Below, piece by piece: positions 25,748 through 38,378 of a DNA stretch of 64,000 bases (position 1 is its first letter; every line of letters begins with the position of its first letter). Origin of the DNA: Neostapfia colusana. Its lineage: Eukaryota > Streptophyta > Magnoliopsida > Poales > Poaceae. The notes under the pieces were generated by a model. The model made no database searches. It had not been told where the DNA came from and was given only the letters and a program-made list of their open reading frames with translations. Where the stretch lies: NCBI GenBank assembly GCA_030760725.1, contig JASWHV010000004.1, forward strand, positions 57,937,136 to 58,001,135, in the 5' to 3' direction. The translations under genes were made by a program, and so were the position numbers.

Positions 25748-25760
25748 GACTCTGATACCA
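25748..25760 (-). other. Primer binding site of element B (initiator Met tRNA)
   Basis: On the element strand TGGTATCAGAGTC, four bases after the 5' LTR. One base (T for C) departs from the plant initiator Met tRNA match seen in C. Confidence 0.9.
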
Positions 25761-25764
25761 CTTC

Positions 25765-28700
25765 TGTCACACCCGGTTTCTCCGAAGAACAACCGAGTGA
25801 ATATCACATGTATGCCAGGATCATTTTCTCATACATGTGATGACAAATAGTGAAGCATCATTTATTACAAGCCAGGTGTCGAATATAAATAAGTCTTACA
25901 TAGCATATGTCTCGAAGGACGATAATAAGTTCATAACAAGTAAATAAAATAGCAGCGGAATATTATTCTTGTGGGCAACGTTACAGGCGTTGCCAGGAGG
26001 ACTCCATGAACCTAGAAACCTTCTTCGGGTCCAAAGTCTTGATCATTAAACACCACTTCATTATCTTGACCTGAGCAGCAAAATAAACCAACAAATATGC
26101 AAGGTTGAGTACCGATGGTACTCAGCAAGCGTGGGAAACTTATGTCATGCATGGCTAGAGCAAGGAGAGGTTGAACTCATGGTTAAAGCACTACGCAATT
26201 AATACCTATCACCTTAGCTTATTAAGCACCTACATTACTACACAGGTGAAATGGTCCCAATCTCCAATCCCATCATCATAATCAAATAACCATAACATCA
26301 TTTTCAATGTTAAGCTCCCCGCTTATCATCCTTAACTTCCAAAACCATACTCCTCTAATCATGAATAAGTCCAAGCCGCTCTTGACCGTGAGCACGGCTG
26401 TCATGACAGTTTTGACTCTGCAGAGTTTGCACCACTGTACCCACATGTAGTGATTTCATCCCCCGTTGCCGGGTGGACTAAAAGAACCTCCATTATGCCA
26501 GTGGCCACGAACCACATACACACTTCCCTGGTGTGTAGCCAGGAGATCACTACGAAGCCTTTACAAAGGGATTCCTGACGAGCGTGGGCCCATAGAGGTT
26601 TCACCCCTAACAGCATACAAGAGGCTCCAACTCCGCTGCAGTGGCCCCCTCTTGAGCCTTGCGGTTCATATGGTAGTCCAGCTGACACCTATTCCCCACA
26701 CCATGCAACACACCCATACTACGCCGGGGATACACCTAATTAATTGGCCAAGCTGCCCCATCTCAGCATGTGGTTGGCACGGTAAAGCCAGGTTACATGC
26801 TCCATGAACCGGTCCTTAGGATCCACGCAAGTACTAAACACAAACCCGAGTCTCGTGCACCCAGCACCAACCAAATCATCCAACTTGCCTTGATCCCTAC
26901 CTCTACATAACTCATAATATCTCATTCAAGAGTAAGGTAAACAAATTGATGATCTCATATCCCAATTATCCCATTCTAAGCATGGCTAAGCATAAGTAAT
27001 ATGAATGAATGACATAATGAAACAAATCCCAACCCAAGCTACAAGGAAACAGGATAATGCAATTCTAGGGAAACTTCCTAGCATGGGTTTCATATTTCAA
27101 TTGACAATGCAAATAATTCTATCTACACATCCTAGCATAGGATCAAAGTGGTCAAGGACACTTGCCTTCTTCCTGCTGCTCTGGGAATGGAAACTCTTGT
27201 TCTTGGAAGGGAAGAACTTGCTCTGGAGCAGGTTCTACTCATACCATCACACATAGCAAAAGAAAACAACAATCCATAAGACATAGTTCACACTTTCACT
27301 TCATACAAACCAAACATTCACACCTATGAAAGTCATTCACACTTCTAAGGGTTGTGATTACTCTATGTGTGGTGATTTTTGACCTACATGCACTTTTAAA
27401 CATATGTGTATTATTTCTAACTTTTGTATTCAGATTTCTGTTTGTACACTATATATAAATTCCCAATTTAAACAAATTCTTTAATACACTCTTTAGCTAC
27501 CAAGAGTTCATGCAAGGTAATTTCCTACCCCAAATGGTTTTCAGACCTTCTACCAACCCTAAACTGAATTCCGTGGATTTTGGAAACTTCCTTTATCATT
27601 TTCTAGTTATTCATACCTAGCTTGCTATATTTTCAGATTTATTTCCTATGCCTAATTGTGAACTTTATTATGAAAATAGTAAGACACCTCATCTAAACAG
27701 AATAGGTTTTGGGTCTAAAATATTAAATAATATATTTTTGAACTTCTCCTCTGATGTGAACTATTTTACATTTATTTTACTAATTTTCAGAATTATTCTC
27801 TACTTAAAAATGTGTCCCTATAACTAATAAATGTGAATAATCAATTCGACAGATTCATTTCAGCCAAAAATCTATTTTTATCTCACTCCAAAGTTTTCCA
27901 AGTACTAGGAAAGTTTTTAATTTGAATTTACAATGTGTTTGTCCCATCTTTTAAATTTTAAATACTAAACACATATTCAAATTCCTAAATTTAATAACAC
28001 ATAGGTTTAAAAAGGTAAACTCACCCCACTACAGGGTCTATTATATTATTTTAAGAATTTCCAGGGGTCTAACTACACATAACAGAGGGATTTTCCTAAT
28101 TTTTATTAAGTCCAGGGGCTAAAACTGATTTTAAAATGAATTTACATGATTTTCTGAAGTTCCAGGGGCTAGATCAGAAGTGGCCACGTCGCTCTGATCG
28201 AGCGCGGGCGGCGCTGCCCGGCGGCGGGAGGCGGCGATCTCACCGGAGAATTTCGGATCTTCGTCAATTCTTCCTAGAACTGTGATTTTATGGCATAGAT
28301 CGGTAGAGGGGAGGTCGGGGATCTCACCTCGGGGGTTTTCTTGAGCTCGGAGGTCCTGGAAAGCGGTCGGCGACAAGGTCTGAGGTGAATTCACGGCGAG
28401 GCTCGTCAGCGCTGTGTTTGAAGCGCAAACTACCGAGTTTTTTGCACCTGTGCAGTTCCCCGGAGGCGGTGGATGAAGATCAGCGCGTTAGATGAGAAAC
28501 CTCGAGCGAAGATCGAGCGAAATTGGCCGGAGAAACTCGGATTCTCACCGGGAAGAAAAACAGCCGATCGCGGGTGAAAATCGGGAAGATGCCGGTGTTT
28601 ATATAGCCGGAGGAGGGCGGCGTTCGGTTGTGATCGAGTTTGCGTCGTCCAGGAACGAAATTCAGCTGGGATACGCGAGGATCCGGGGCGGTTTCGATTC

Positions 28701-29001
28701 GGAGGTGAGAAGAGTCCGGCCGGCCGAGCGCGGGCGCGACGAGGAAGAAGGGTTGGCAGGCCCCGCGTGTCAGTGGGAAAGAGGGGAGTGCGCGCGGCTG
28801 CGGGCTGGCGCGGGAATAAATGGGCCGGCTGGTGGGTTTCGGCCCACTGGCGGGGGGGTTTATTTTTTTCCTTTTCTTTTTCTTTTTCATTTCTGTTTTG
28901 AGTTTAATTTGAACTCCAGTTTGAATTTGAATTTTTGCAACACATGCAATATGTCCAAAAATTTTTAAATTCCCCTCTTAACAGGATTTTGGGGTGTTAC
29001 A
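25765..29001 (-). repeat. Element B 5' LTR (with 181 bp deletion)
   Basis: Runs TGTCACACCC to GTGTTACA on +. It lacks 181 bp that the 3' LTR holds at 20284-20464; the junction near 28177-28181 sits on an AAGT repeat. B1, B2 and C all keep that segment, so the loss happened after insertion. Central palindrome at 26398-26409. Confidence 0.94.
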
Positions 29002-29710
29002 AAATCACGGTAAGAATTGGGATGATCACTTACCGTTAGCCGAGTTCTTGTACAACAATCGGTACCAGGCCAGCATCAAAATGGCGCCCTACAAGGCGCT
29101 ATACAGGAGGAAACGCAGGACACCGCTGAATTTGTGAGTCCGGCGAGAGGGTCACCTTCGGGGTTAATCTTGTCAACAATGCGGAAGAGAAAGTTTGGAC
29201 TATTCAATAAAACTTGAAAGACGCTCAATCCCGAAAAAGCAATATGCAGACCGCAGAAGACGCCCTCTACAATTTGAGGTCGGGGATCACGTGTACCTAC
29301 GTGTGTCTCTGATGAAAGGGCTAAACAGATTTGGGGTCAGCGGAAAGTTGGCACCCCGATTCATCAGTCCATTCACGGTTTTGGAAAGGTATTGATCCAT
29401 TGCATACTTGATGGAGTTACCAGCGACAGTCTCCGGTGTGCACGACATCTTTCACATATCTCAGCTGATGAAGTACCTCAAGTTTTCAACAATCGTTCAG
29501 CTGGGAGATATCGAGGAACTGAAACCGGATCTCACGTATCGGGAGGAACCTGTTCAGATCATCAATGAAAAGGCACGAACCACACGCAACCGAACGTTGT
29601 GGTTCTATAAAGTTTTATGGAGCAATCACTGCACGGATGAAGCGACATGGGAAAGCGAGGAGTTTCTTCACACTAATAATCTGGAATTCTTAACGTCGCA
29701 CATCCGGTAA
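29002..29710 (+). pseudogene. Element H integrase C-terminus and chromodomain-like tail
   Basis: After B's target duplication (29002-29006) the H integrase continues (D-D-H-L-P-L-A-E-F, Y-N-N, M-A-P-Y). There is an in-frame TGA near 29135, a frameshift, then 29195-29395 and 29408-29710 open pieces. The tail ends with Y-K-V-L-W-S-N-H and D-E-A-T-W-E-S-E-E-F, the chromodomain-like motif also found in A. The frame ends at 29708-29710. Confidence 0.88.
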
Positions 29711-29763
29711 TTTTCTACCATCCCCTCTCTCATTTTCACCTTATAATCTCAGGACAAGATTCT

Positions 29764-29778
29764 TTTAAGCGGGAGGAA
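29764..29778 (+). other. Polypurine tract of element H
   Basis: TTAAGCGGGAGGAA directly precedes TGTAAGGGCC, the start of the H 3' LTR. Resembles A's tract on its own strand. Confidence 0.85.
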
Positions 29779-29913
29779 TGTAAGGGCCCAAGTTTTTTTC
29801 ACTTGCTAAAAGTGTTCTTCATCACACACACACCACAGCTCATTTGTGGTAATCATATGAAAACATTTGAAGAGCAAGTAACAACCATAATACAGTTATT
29901 AGGAGATGAACTA
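29779..29913 (+). repeat. Element H 3' LTR, only the first ~135 bp
   Basis: Starts TGTAAGGGCCCAAG and matches the first 135 bp of solo LTR S (30938 onward) at roughly nine bases in ten by eye. It then breaks off after GAGATGAACT and unrelated sequence follows. The S copy is 2991 bp, so more than 95% of this LTR is missing or displaced to beyond the window. Confidence 0.85.
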
Positions 29914-30572
29914 TTTTGGGCATAATTCATCTGCATACAAATAGACAAAACACTTGTGGAAATGTTTAGTAATTAACCCCTACCACTATGTTGTGTTCTC
30001 ATTCTACACATTTTATGAGGTGAATCGACGGTCAATTATGACACTTAAGGACCGTCAACAATAGCTAGGGAAGAAAAACAATAAAGAGCCATAAAGTTGA
30101 TGTTTTAGAGTGCGTTCCAGAACACGATAATCCTCATTGATAAGATAGTGAGCTAATGGGATATACGCAATGGATGCATTTTCTAAAGCTCCTATTTTTT
30201 ATAGCAATGCAGTTGACTAATGATGTGCACTCTATAGGACCCGTGGTCTTAAAAGTTTCTTACCACCGATATATCATAGCCATAATTGGAGCAATATTTA
30301 TCTTTGTAACCATGGCATAAAGGATCCTTAGTTCATCTTCTTGAACAATCCTAGTATCAACTCTAGAGAACACAGTCATAGCCACCCATCTATGCATGAA
30401 ACGCAAATAGGGTTTTGTAGATGGCTATTCCTAGGAGCCCAACATGCTACGTCATTAGTTATTTCTTGAAAAAAGCTTTGTTTATTAAATTTTGGCATAG
30501 AGTCTAAATCTAGTAAACAACGCCTATGGAAGCGTAGGTGCTCACTTAATTATTTCCTTGAAAGAAAGTATT
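29914..30572. other. Segment X: unassigned 659 bp
   Basis: No open frame of note, no LTR-like ends, no terminal inverted repeat that I can see, and no resemblance to the other LTRs in the window. AT-rich. It separates the broken H LTR from the start of L1. It could be an older insertion, a fragment of a DNA transposon, or the only non-LTR host DNA here. Confidence 0.4.
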
Positions 30573-30937
30573 TGTGGGGAACCCCTTTCCCGCACACTCC
30601 AGGATAGCATTAGGTGGTGCCATGTTAGGCGACACCAAACAGCACACACAGAAATGAATCTAATACATACACAAATTTGTTTGAATCAACAAATCTTTTG
30701 TAACAAATAATGATTTACAATCTAATGTAAAACAACGGAAATATACAATCAAAGCTACGGCGGAAATACAACAGTGATCACTCTCACGAAGTTAGCTGAG
30801 CAGCAAAGGAATTATCCTGCCTGAGGATAAGTCTTTCTAGCAGCATGAAGTTGAATTGGCGACGAGCAGGGTTTCCTTGACCATGCAGCCAAGAAATGTC
30901 GTTGTCATACATAAACCTTCACGATATATGAGCTTAT
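30573..30937 (-). repeat. LTR L1, first piece (A-like family, on -)
   Basis: Starts TGTGGGGAACCCC and resembles the left end of A's LTR, including a decayed U5 hairpin (30616-30636, five of seven pairs). Interrupted by solo LTR S at 30938. The five bases before it are GTATT (30568-30572), its presumed target duplication. Confidence 0.75.
30933..30937. repeat. Target-site duplication of solo LTR S, left copy (CTTAT)
   Basis: CTTAT precedes S and recurs at 33929-33933. Confidence 0.92.
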
Positions 30938-33928
30938 TGTAAGGGCCCAAGTGTTTTTCACTTGCTAAAAGTGTTCTTCATCACACACGCCACAGCTCAT
31001 TTTTGGTAACCATATGAAAACATTTGAAGGCAAGTAACCACCATAATAGAGTTATTAGGAGATGGACTCACTAAATCCAAAAGTGGTATTTCCCACATGA
31101 ATTGTTTAGAGTCTGAGCTCACAAATACCTCCTAAACTTTCTTAGGAATTCTCATGCCAACTTTCATGCAAAGCCAAACCCCTTTGAGGTACTTTTGGAT
31201 ACAATCATTAAAAAGGCTAGTGTGAATTTAAATTCAAATTCAAACTACTTTCATCATATGAATTCAAAACATGGATTCATATTAATGCTCAGCAAATTTT
31301 TATGTGCTCATCCACCAATTCTCATCCCATTTGGGATTGATCTTGACTTGAGCTACTTTGAGCAAATTCAAACCAAATTTGAATTTCAGCTTCACAATTG
31401 CTGCAAATTCATCCAAACCATTTCATACTTTGAATTGTTCAAATTTAAATGTCCAAATTGTGGTTTGATAAAATTGCTAAGGACACTGAGGGGGTCACAT
31501 CGGTCCAGCGAGGGGGGCCGCACGCACAAGGGGTGCAGGAGAAAGAAAGGGTGCCGGCCCCACACGTCAGCGAGTTAAATTTAAATCTGGGATCTGTTCT
31601 GGCTTCGGATCAGTTGTGGATGCACGCTGAGAACTCTGTGGCCCGGTGTGGCTCGCATCTCAGTGGCTGCGGTTTAAAGAGTGGGGCCAGCCAGATTTCC
31701 AGTAGAAATTTAATTCCAGATTCAACTCCAACTTTAGAAATTCATAACTTTGTGTATGAAACTCCAAATCGAGTGAACCAAATTTTGTTGGATTCAACTC
31801 TCTGAGTACTTTCCAGAAAAACAAGTTTCACCCCGTGAAACACATTATTGTTCCAGAAATAGTTCCCCAAAATTTAAACTGTTGGAAATTTTAACTGGAG
31901 ATTCCCTTTATATTAAATTCTGAAATCTGGCCAGGATGTTCATTTTAATATCCTTTAGTCACATGCAAAATTTCAGATCCATCCAAGTTTATTAAGTCCC
32001 CCTAATGGTGTGATTAAGTGAACTGACCTAGAGAAAAACAAAAATGTACAGAAACATTTTTCAGAATTTTCTCTGAACTTAATTAGCCCATAACTTTCTC
32101 TAGGATTCTTCAAATCACATGAGACCAACTCCATTAGAACAATCTTAAACTCAAATTTCCAAAAAATAATGGCTTGCTCCATGAAAATTCCTAGAAACCT
32201 TAGAATCCCTAATTATTGCCTTTTATACATTTATTTGTGCAGGGCTCAAATGGGCTTTGTTTCAAATGAAATTTGTTCAAGTCCCTGTTTTGGTTGTCAT
32301 CAAGCCAAAGTAAAAATTTAAGAGTCAAAAGGGCTGTACAGCTAGAGTTATTGTCTTTAACTCTTCACTTCAACACAAATGCATTTAAATTGACATACAT
32401 TTGTCATTTTCATTTCGTGTAGTCGCTAAGGTCGAGGAAGACCCAGAGATTCTGGACTTTATCACTCTGGAAGATCCTATAGTCAACGACCAGCAGCAAG
32501 GCAAGCTACGGTTTGCATTGACATGTTTATAAAGTTTATTGTTTTGTCACTTCAATTATGAATTTCATATTATGTGCATTATAGTCTTGATTTTAAACCC
32601 AATTGTATAGCCAAGAGAACCAGGGGGTTGTGTCTAATATTTCAACCTCGAGTAGCCACTGCAATGCTCAAATGGTATAGGATTCGGTACAAGTCGAGTA
32701 GTTGGAACTACTCACGAGAATAGGCTTAGAGGCACACCACTCGGTTAGAGAGATAGACAATGAATCACATGGCATGAAAATGGGACCGAGCGAAGAGTAA
32801 GGGCAGCAGGACGTTGGGGCCTGTGTGCCATAGCTCTGCTTGTGTCGGCTGAGGACCGAGCCGTGTGCGGGCCTGTTGAACAAGCTAGAACTGTACCGAA
32901 GACATACCGGCTATATGGGAACCAGGAAACAGATGTAATTCGGGTAGCGATATGTTGAAGCATTGCTTGTCGTCCAAAAGGGTTGGTTGAGATCTGCGAG
33001 GTGTAAATCGGCTAGCGGGCGCCGTAGGTTGCTCCGTGTAGGGACCTCCTAGTCAGGATGATAGGACCGGTTAAACACTTAGCTAATGAGTGAAAGGTTG
33101 TTGCGTACGACGTCCGGGATGACTGCTGTAGGCAACATCGACCACGGGTGTACGTGACGTGTTATTCTGGTAACCCTGCAGGTGTAAATCGACTATAATC
33201 ACCATCCCTCGCGGTCAGTGAGTACCACTTGTTCGGTGTACCGTGACGTAGAAAGAATAGTATAGATGTCATGGAATGAAAGTTACTGTTTTGAAATAAT
33301 ACCTGTATTGCTAATTGATGTGCTTTAGATTAGAGCAAATCAAAGTTCGTTTTAACCTTAGGCAAGGCACATAAGAGGAATGTGTTTCTTGTTTGATTGC
33401 GGACTTTCTATGTGGCTTAGCACAAGGTTTTGCACTAAGTTGAGGCTAACACTTGAAAGTAAGAGTCAACTGATTAGGCGAGTCCTTATGCAAAGTACAT
33501 TCCCATTGTACACTTAAATTCCAGCATGTAGAGTTGCATATTTAGAGGAGACGGGTTAGTCTTGCTGAGCCTTCGTGCTCACTGCATGTTGTTGAAGTGT
33601 TTGCAGGGGAATATGAGGAGGAGGCTCCCGAGGAGGAGACGGGTCCCCCATAGGGAACAACTGTCAAGTGGGAGACGTGCACGCCGCCGTGATAGAGTGT
33701 GCGTGTGTGCTAGTAGAAACACGTTCACGGGCTGAACGTGAACCTTTTTGCTTAGTCTACGCCAGTGAGTGTAGACTGCAATGGTATTTTGTTGTAATTA
33801 TGTTCATAAACGAGTTATGTAATAAAACTTAGCTTCCGCTTATTGTTTTTTCTGTGTGTTATCCGGTGCTGTCTATCGCAGCACCCTTCAGCGAGATCCT
33901 GGAATGTCGGGACCATCGAGTCCTCACA
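30938..33928 (+). mobile_element. Solo LTR S (H-family LTR), 2991 bp
   Basis: TGTAAGGGCC to CCTCACA, flanked by CTTAT on both sides and by L1 on both sides. There is no internal region, so this is the product of recombination between the two LTRs of one element. It is the complete reference for the LTR that H has lost. A polyadenylation-like AATAAAA lies near 33822, and the hairpin GGTGCTG/CAGCACC at 33865-33885 follows about 40 bases later. Confidence 0.92.
33865..33885 (+). other. U5 hairpin with compensatory pair change (S)
   Basis: GGTGCTG, loop TCTATCG, CAGCACC. In A and L2 the same stem is GGTGCCG/CGGCACC: a C-G pair replaces the T-A pair while all seven pairs are kept. Confidence 0.7.
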
Positions 33929-35107
33929 CTTATTACCTACAAAAAACAACTCTACAAGAGTGAGCACGATGGCTCAGCAAGACTTAACAGTCTCACCTAA
34001 ATCATGCAACTCTACATGAAGACAACTTAAGACATTGAAATTGAGATGGGCATAATGACTCGCCTACAAGTTCATCCTTAATGTTCAGATTTTAGCCATC
34101 ATATTAATAACCTTGTGCCAAGCAATATCGGAAATCCATAATCAAACAAGAAACACTTCATTAAGATGTTACTTGCCCAAGATGGAAAAATAACTATAAT
34201 TTGCTCTATATCTACTTCATACATGGTTCTCATACAAACAATTTATCATAATAGCATATAACTTGCAAACTGTTCCCACCCAAGTTTCATTACTACGTCA
34301 CAACATAGTGAACAAGTGGTACTCATAACCGCGAGGGACACTGATTCAAACCAAATACTGCCTGGCTTACTCGACACATACACTCGTCTATGAAGACCCA
34401 AGACTGGCGTCCATCATTCCGTCATATATGGCAACCTTTCGCAGGACACCGGACTATAGAACGGGTCGCACCGTCTCGTGCTCAAAGGTCTAACAAGACG
34501 GTGTAGTATGCCTCTACAACCAAGTTAACATTGTACATCGGTTTACTGGGTCCCATACACCAGTAAGCATCCGGTACACATCTCAATACTTTCTCAGCGA
34601 GGCCGCATGCGAGAAGGGTTCTTAACTGACATGAGAAGTGCTACTAGACCAAGACCCCGTCTTGTCGCTTCGTATACTCTCTGCCCAGCCTCATTTTTGG
34701 AAAAATAAACTTTAGTTTGCTTGATTAAACCATACCCGTGTGAACCCGAACTATAGCTCGCGAGTAGAATCCAACTACTCGACTTCTACCGTATGTCATA
34801 ACCTATTTAGCATGGCAATATTCTACAGCAGTGAAACATATTCTACCCTTGACTCCAGGGGATTATTTGGACATGCAATTTGGAGTATCAAACATTTCTG
34901 ACCTAATGCACAAACAAACTTGAATCCATGGTAGTGAATAAAGTAAAAACTTCATAAAACAACTTTAAGTGCAAACCGGAGCTTGCCTTTGCTTTGCAGG
35001 TGACTAGAGTCAGATATAACAGTTAGAGATCTTCTATCACTTGATGCTTGATCACATGCTCCACTTGATTATTGATCCAAGATGAAAATGCATATACAAA
35101 TATGTAT
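33929..35107 (-). repeat. LTR L1, second piece
   Basis: Resumes with S's duplication (CTTAT) and then aligns in order with A's LTR from about 3885 to 4990 (GAGTGAGCAC, TCAGCAAGACTTAAC, TTTGCAGGTGAC stretches). It stops at 35107 where L2 begins. The rest of L1 is not in the window. Confidence 0.75.
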
Positions 35108-38100
35108 TGTAAAATCCAACACTTGTTTTGCCATGTAAATGGAACTTGTGAGGTTCAGCCTATGTACATGAGTGAGCAAGTTGCTATATAAATCTAATAG
35201 AATGTTCACTCAAAAATTTAAATTGGTCATCACAAAAAGAGGATTCAAAACTGTTGGTTCAAATTTTATGTTTGCAGCATCCAAATTTGAAAGCTGATCC
35301 TATCATTGAAATACAAAGCTCCAAATTTGTGGGAATACAAAATTTCACAACTTTTGGAAGTGGTTTTATTAAGTATTTGCAAGAGGACACTAAATGGCAT
35401 TTGAATTCAAATTCAAATTCGAACTTAGAACAAACTTTGCCGCATGTACAAATAAATTCCCAAATTTAGCAATCCATATTTGAATTGATCATGTGCTATA
35501 TTTGGAAGATATTTAGGAAGATCTTTTGGGAGGAAAACTGGGTGGACCCCAATAGACAGTGAGCCATATTGACTTGAAAATGAAGTCTCGGGTCTCTGTT
35601 TTTCCACTCCAACGAGAAGCTTCATCCGAGCGCCACCGAGCTGCCGCTGAGCCACCTCCTCGCTGATTTACCCATGCTGGTGACCAGCTTGTGTGCTGCC
35701 TTACCGCTCGACGTGATCTTCTCCCTCACAGACCGAAGCAACCGGACTTTGCTTCCTCCTTGCACACGATACACAGAGAACAGAGCAACCACAGAGCGCC
35801 GCCACTCGGTCGATCGAAGGAAACCGGAAAACTTACGCACACTACCCCTCCAAGTCGCAAAACGGTCCTGAGGGATCTCCTCCTACTTCCTCAGTGCAAA
35901 AACAGCTCGAGCTACGGTTCCATAACCCTAGCACAGCTCTCCTCCGCGGTGACCTAACTCCACGGCGGCTCGTTGTTCACATGGACAGCCTAACCGGAGG
36001 ACTTTCACGACCATGCAAGGACACTCAGAGGGGCGCTAGACCACAGCTCTGCTTCTTCCCAACCGGTTGATCAAGCCGTGGATCATCGCCGGCGCATTCG
36101 GTGATGTTCTTCCGGAGGGCGCAACCCGACACCTCGGTATGAAACCGAGAAATTCTCACTCCCTATTCGTTTTTAGATCACCAAATTTTGTACACAGGGG
36201 CTGGACTAGCCGGCAATCATTTCCTTTTTTAGCAACCCTAGCTTGAAACTGCACCTAGGCGGCATATTTTTATATTTCCTGACCGTCTCCATGGCGGCAC
36301 ACCGCGGGCGCACAGCGAAACCCCATTAGACGCCATTTCTAAGACATTTGGTGCACTTGTCGGTCTTCCCTGAGTTCGAAGGGTGCTGTAGAACCGATCA
36401 GTCGATTGTTTGGTGGGCTAGGATGGTCGGCCGATGGCGCCGGAGTGGTTCCGAGGCTGCCGCACGTCGCCTGCCTATTTTCGACCCTTAGCAGCTCGAG
36501 CAACCCTTACCAATGAATTCCCCACCTTCCAAAACCCCTGGGCGGCGATCCGCCGGCCTAGAGGCGGCTGGAAATGCAGGGCCTGCAAGCTCCGGTTGCG
36601 TTCTGGCGAGGGGAAGCTGCGCTGCGCCAAGAGAGCTGGAGGAAGAAGAAGACCCATGCCGGTCCCACACGTCAGTGACCGAGAATTTAGATTTCGGATT
36701 GGTTGTGGCTCTCGGATCTGGTGTGGCTGCGCGCTAATAACTGTGTAGCCCCGGTGTGGCATGAATCTCAGTGACTGCATTTTAAACTGTGGGCCCTGGT
36801 AGCTTTTCTGTGAGGAAATCAATTCCAACTTCATCTCCAACTTTGAAAAATCATATATTGGTCTAGGAAACTCCAAATTGGATGATTCAAATTGTGTTGG
36901 ATTCAGTTTACAAAGATCTAACTAAATATGAACTCCAATTTATATGAAAGTCAATAATAAATTCTGGAAATTTCTTTGAATGTTTTTAGAAAGAATTATT
37001 GAGGGAGTTTGGTTCATCCAAAAATCCTCAAATTTTGTCAGAATAGTCTTTAGGATATTATTGACATCCTAGCAAACTTTCTGCCCATTTGGAGTTGAAT
37101 TGAGAAGAAATTTGCTAAATATAAACTGCTGTGTTCAAAGTTGTCCAGAAACTTTTTCAGAAAAGGTTTCCATGTTGTAAAAGATCATTCTAGGCAATTC
37201 ATAGCTCCAAAAATCATAGTAAAATTCAGGCGTGCTCTATGAATCATACTTGAAACTGCAGTTCACTTTATTGGGCATGAATATGCACATTACTTCAGAA
37301 TTAATTCTTTTTAGTAGAAATGCTGAAGGAATTATTCTGGAGGAACTACTCATGTAAAAGGCCCGAATTTTGGACCAAAGTACTTTCTTGTGACCAGGAA
37401 CTCACATTAAAGTTTCAGCTCAAGTTGAGCCTTAGAACTCCCTGTATTGGTTTTCCATGCTTATATATGTGGGGAAATACATAAGAGTCTTGTGGGAATT
37501 ATGGGAGACACAATTTGGCAAGCTAAGTCCCTGTGGAGTATAGGACTTCCTGTAAAAATTTCGAAGTCATTGGAGATCAGGATCTTTAGTTATGTCCAAA
37601 TCATTGCACCTCATCTTATAGGTTCATTAGGAAACTTAGTTAGTGTATAACTAAACCCCTAAGGCACATTTAGTTTTCTTAATTTCCTTGCACAACAGAG
37701 GCAGCAAAACATTTTTGGCATTTCCACACATCCTCTGTTCTGAAGAAATTCAAGTCTTTAAATTCTCTAAATTGCATTATAACAACTTATGCATATTCAT
37801 GTCGATAGTGCTCACGATGAAGGACTTCGACAGAGCCATCCCTTGACATGTGGATCAGTTGAGAAAAATCAGAAGGATCAAGGGATAGAAGATCACTAAC
37901 TGCTATTATATACTACTACCCTGCAAAACAGGCAAGCTCCGGTTTGCATTTAAGAGCTGTTAAGTTTTTACTTTGTATTCACTCTTTTGGTTAGGAAATG
38001 GAATGTGAATTAGGTCTAGTTGTTTTGATACTCCTCTTGCATGACCAGAGAAACCTATGGATTATTGGTTAGACGTCTTTTCATCGTGTAGAAACTGCCA

Positions 38101-38378
38101 TGCTTAATTAGGGTTCGGTAGAAGTCGAGTGGTTGGACGCTACTCGCATGATCAGGAGAAAAAGGGGCATACGGGATTGCTTCAGAAAATTGTTATCAAG
38201 TTGAAATTGAGGCCGGGCAGGTTGTAGGAGCAACAGGACATAGGGGCCTGGGTACGTTAGACCTGTCCGTGTCAGTCAAGGACCGATTCGTATGCTGCCC
38301 TATTGAGCAAGTTTGAGTTGTGTACCGGACTCATGCTGGCTATATTGGACCCAATAAACCGATGTACCTCGGGAAGCT
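35108..38378 (+). repeat. LTR L2, first piece (A-like family, on +)
   Basis: Begins TGTAAAATCC, like the element-strand start of A's LTR (TGTAAAAGTCC), and follows A's LTR in order on +: the short-phrase matches at 35255-35300 and 35535-35560, the GC-rich part to 36700, then the half with AGGCAAGCTCCGGTTTGC near 37930. Interrupted at 38378 by B1. Five bases before it are TGTAT (35103-35107). Confidence 0.72.
38374..38378. repeat. Target-site duplication of solo LTR B1, left copy (AAGCT)
   Basis: AAGCT recurs at 41811-41815, directly after B1. Confidence 0.93.

Larger units (their letters stand above)
17872..29001 (-). mobile_element. Element B: Ty3/gypsy chromovirus with orf0 and a gag deletion, inserted in H
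   Basis: Two-LTR element on -: LTRs 17872-21288 and 25765-29001, primer site 25748-25760, polypurine tract 21289-21310, duplication AAATC. Internal order on its own strand is orf0 (25546-24776), then a short gag start fused to mid-protease, then RT, RNase H, integrase and chromodomain-like tail to 21342. Same family as element C at the right end and as solo LTRs B1 and B2. It needs Gag and protease from another copy even without its point mutations. Confidence 0.95.

Noticed and set aside
36434..36876. Frames of 104-133 codons in L2 that look like a host gene exon
   Set aside because: The same place in S and A is an ordinary GC-rich LTR segment; no domain, and neighbouring LTR sequence is continuous on both sides.
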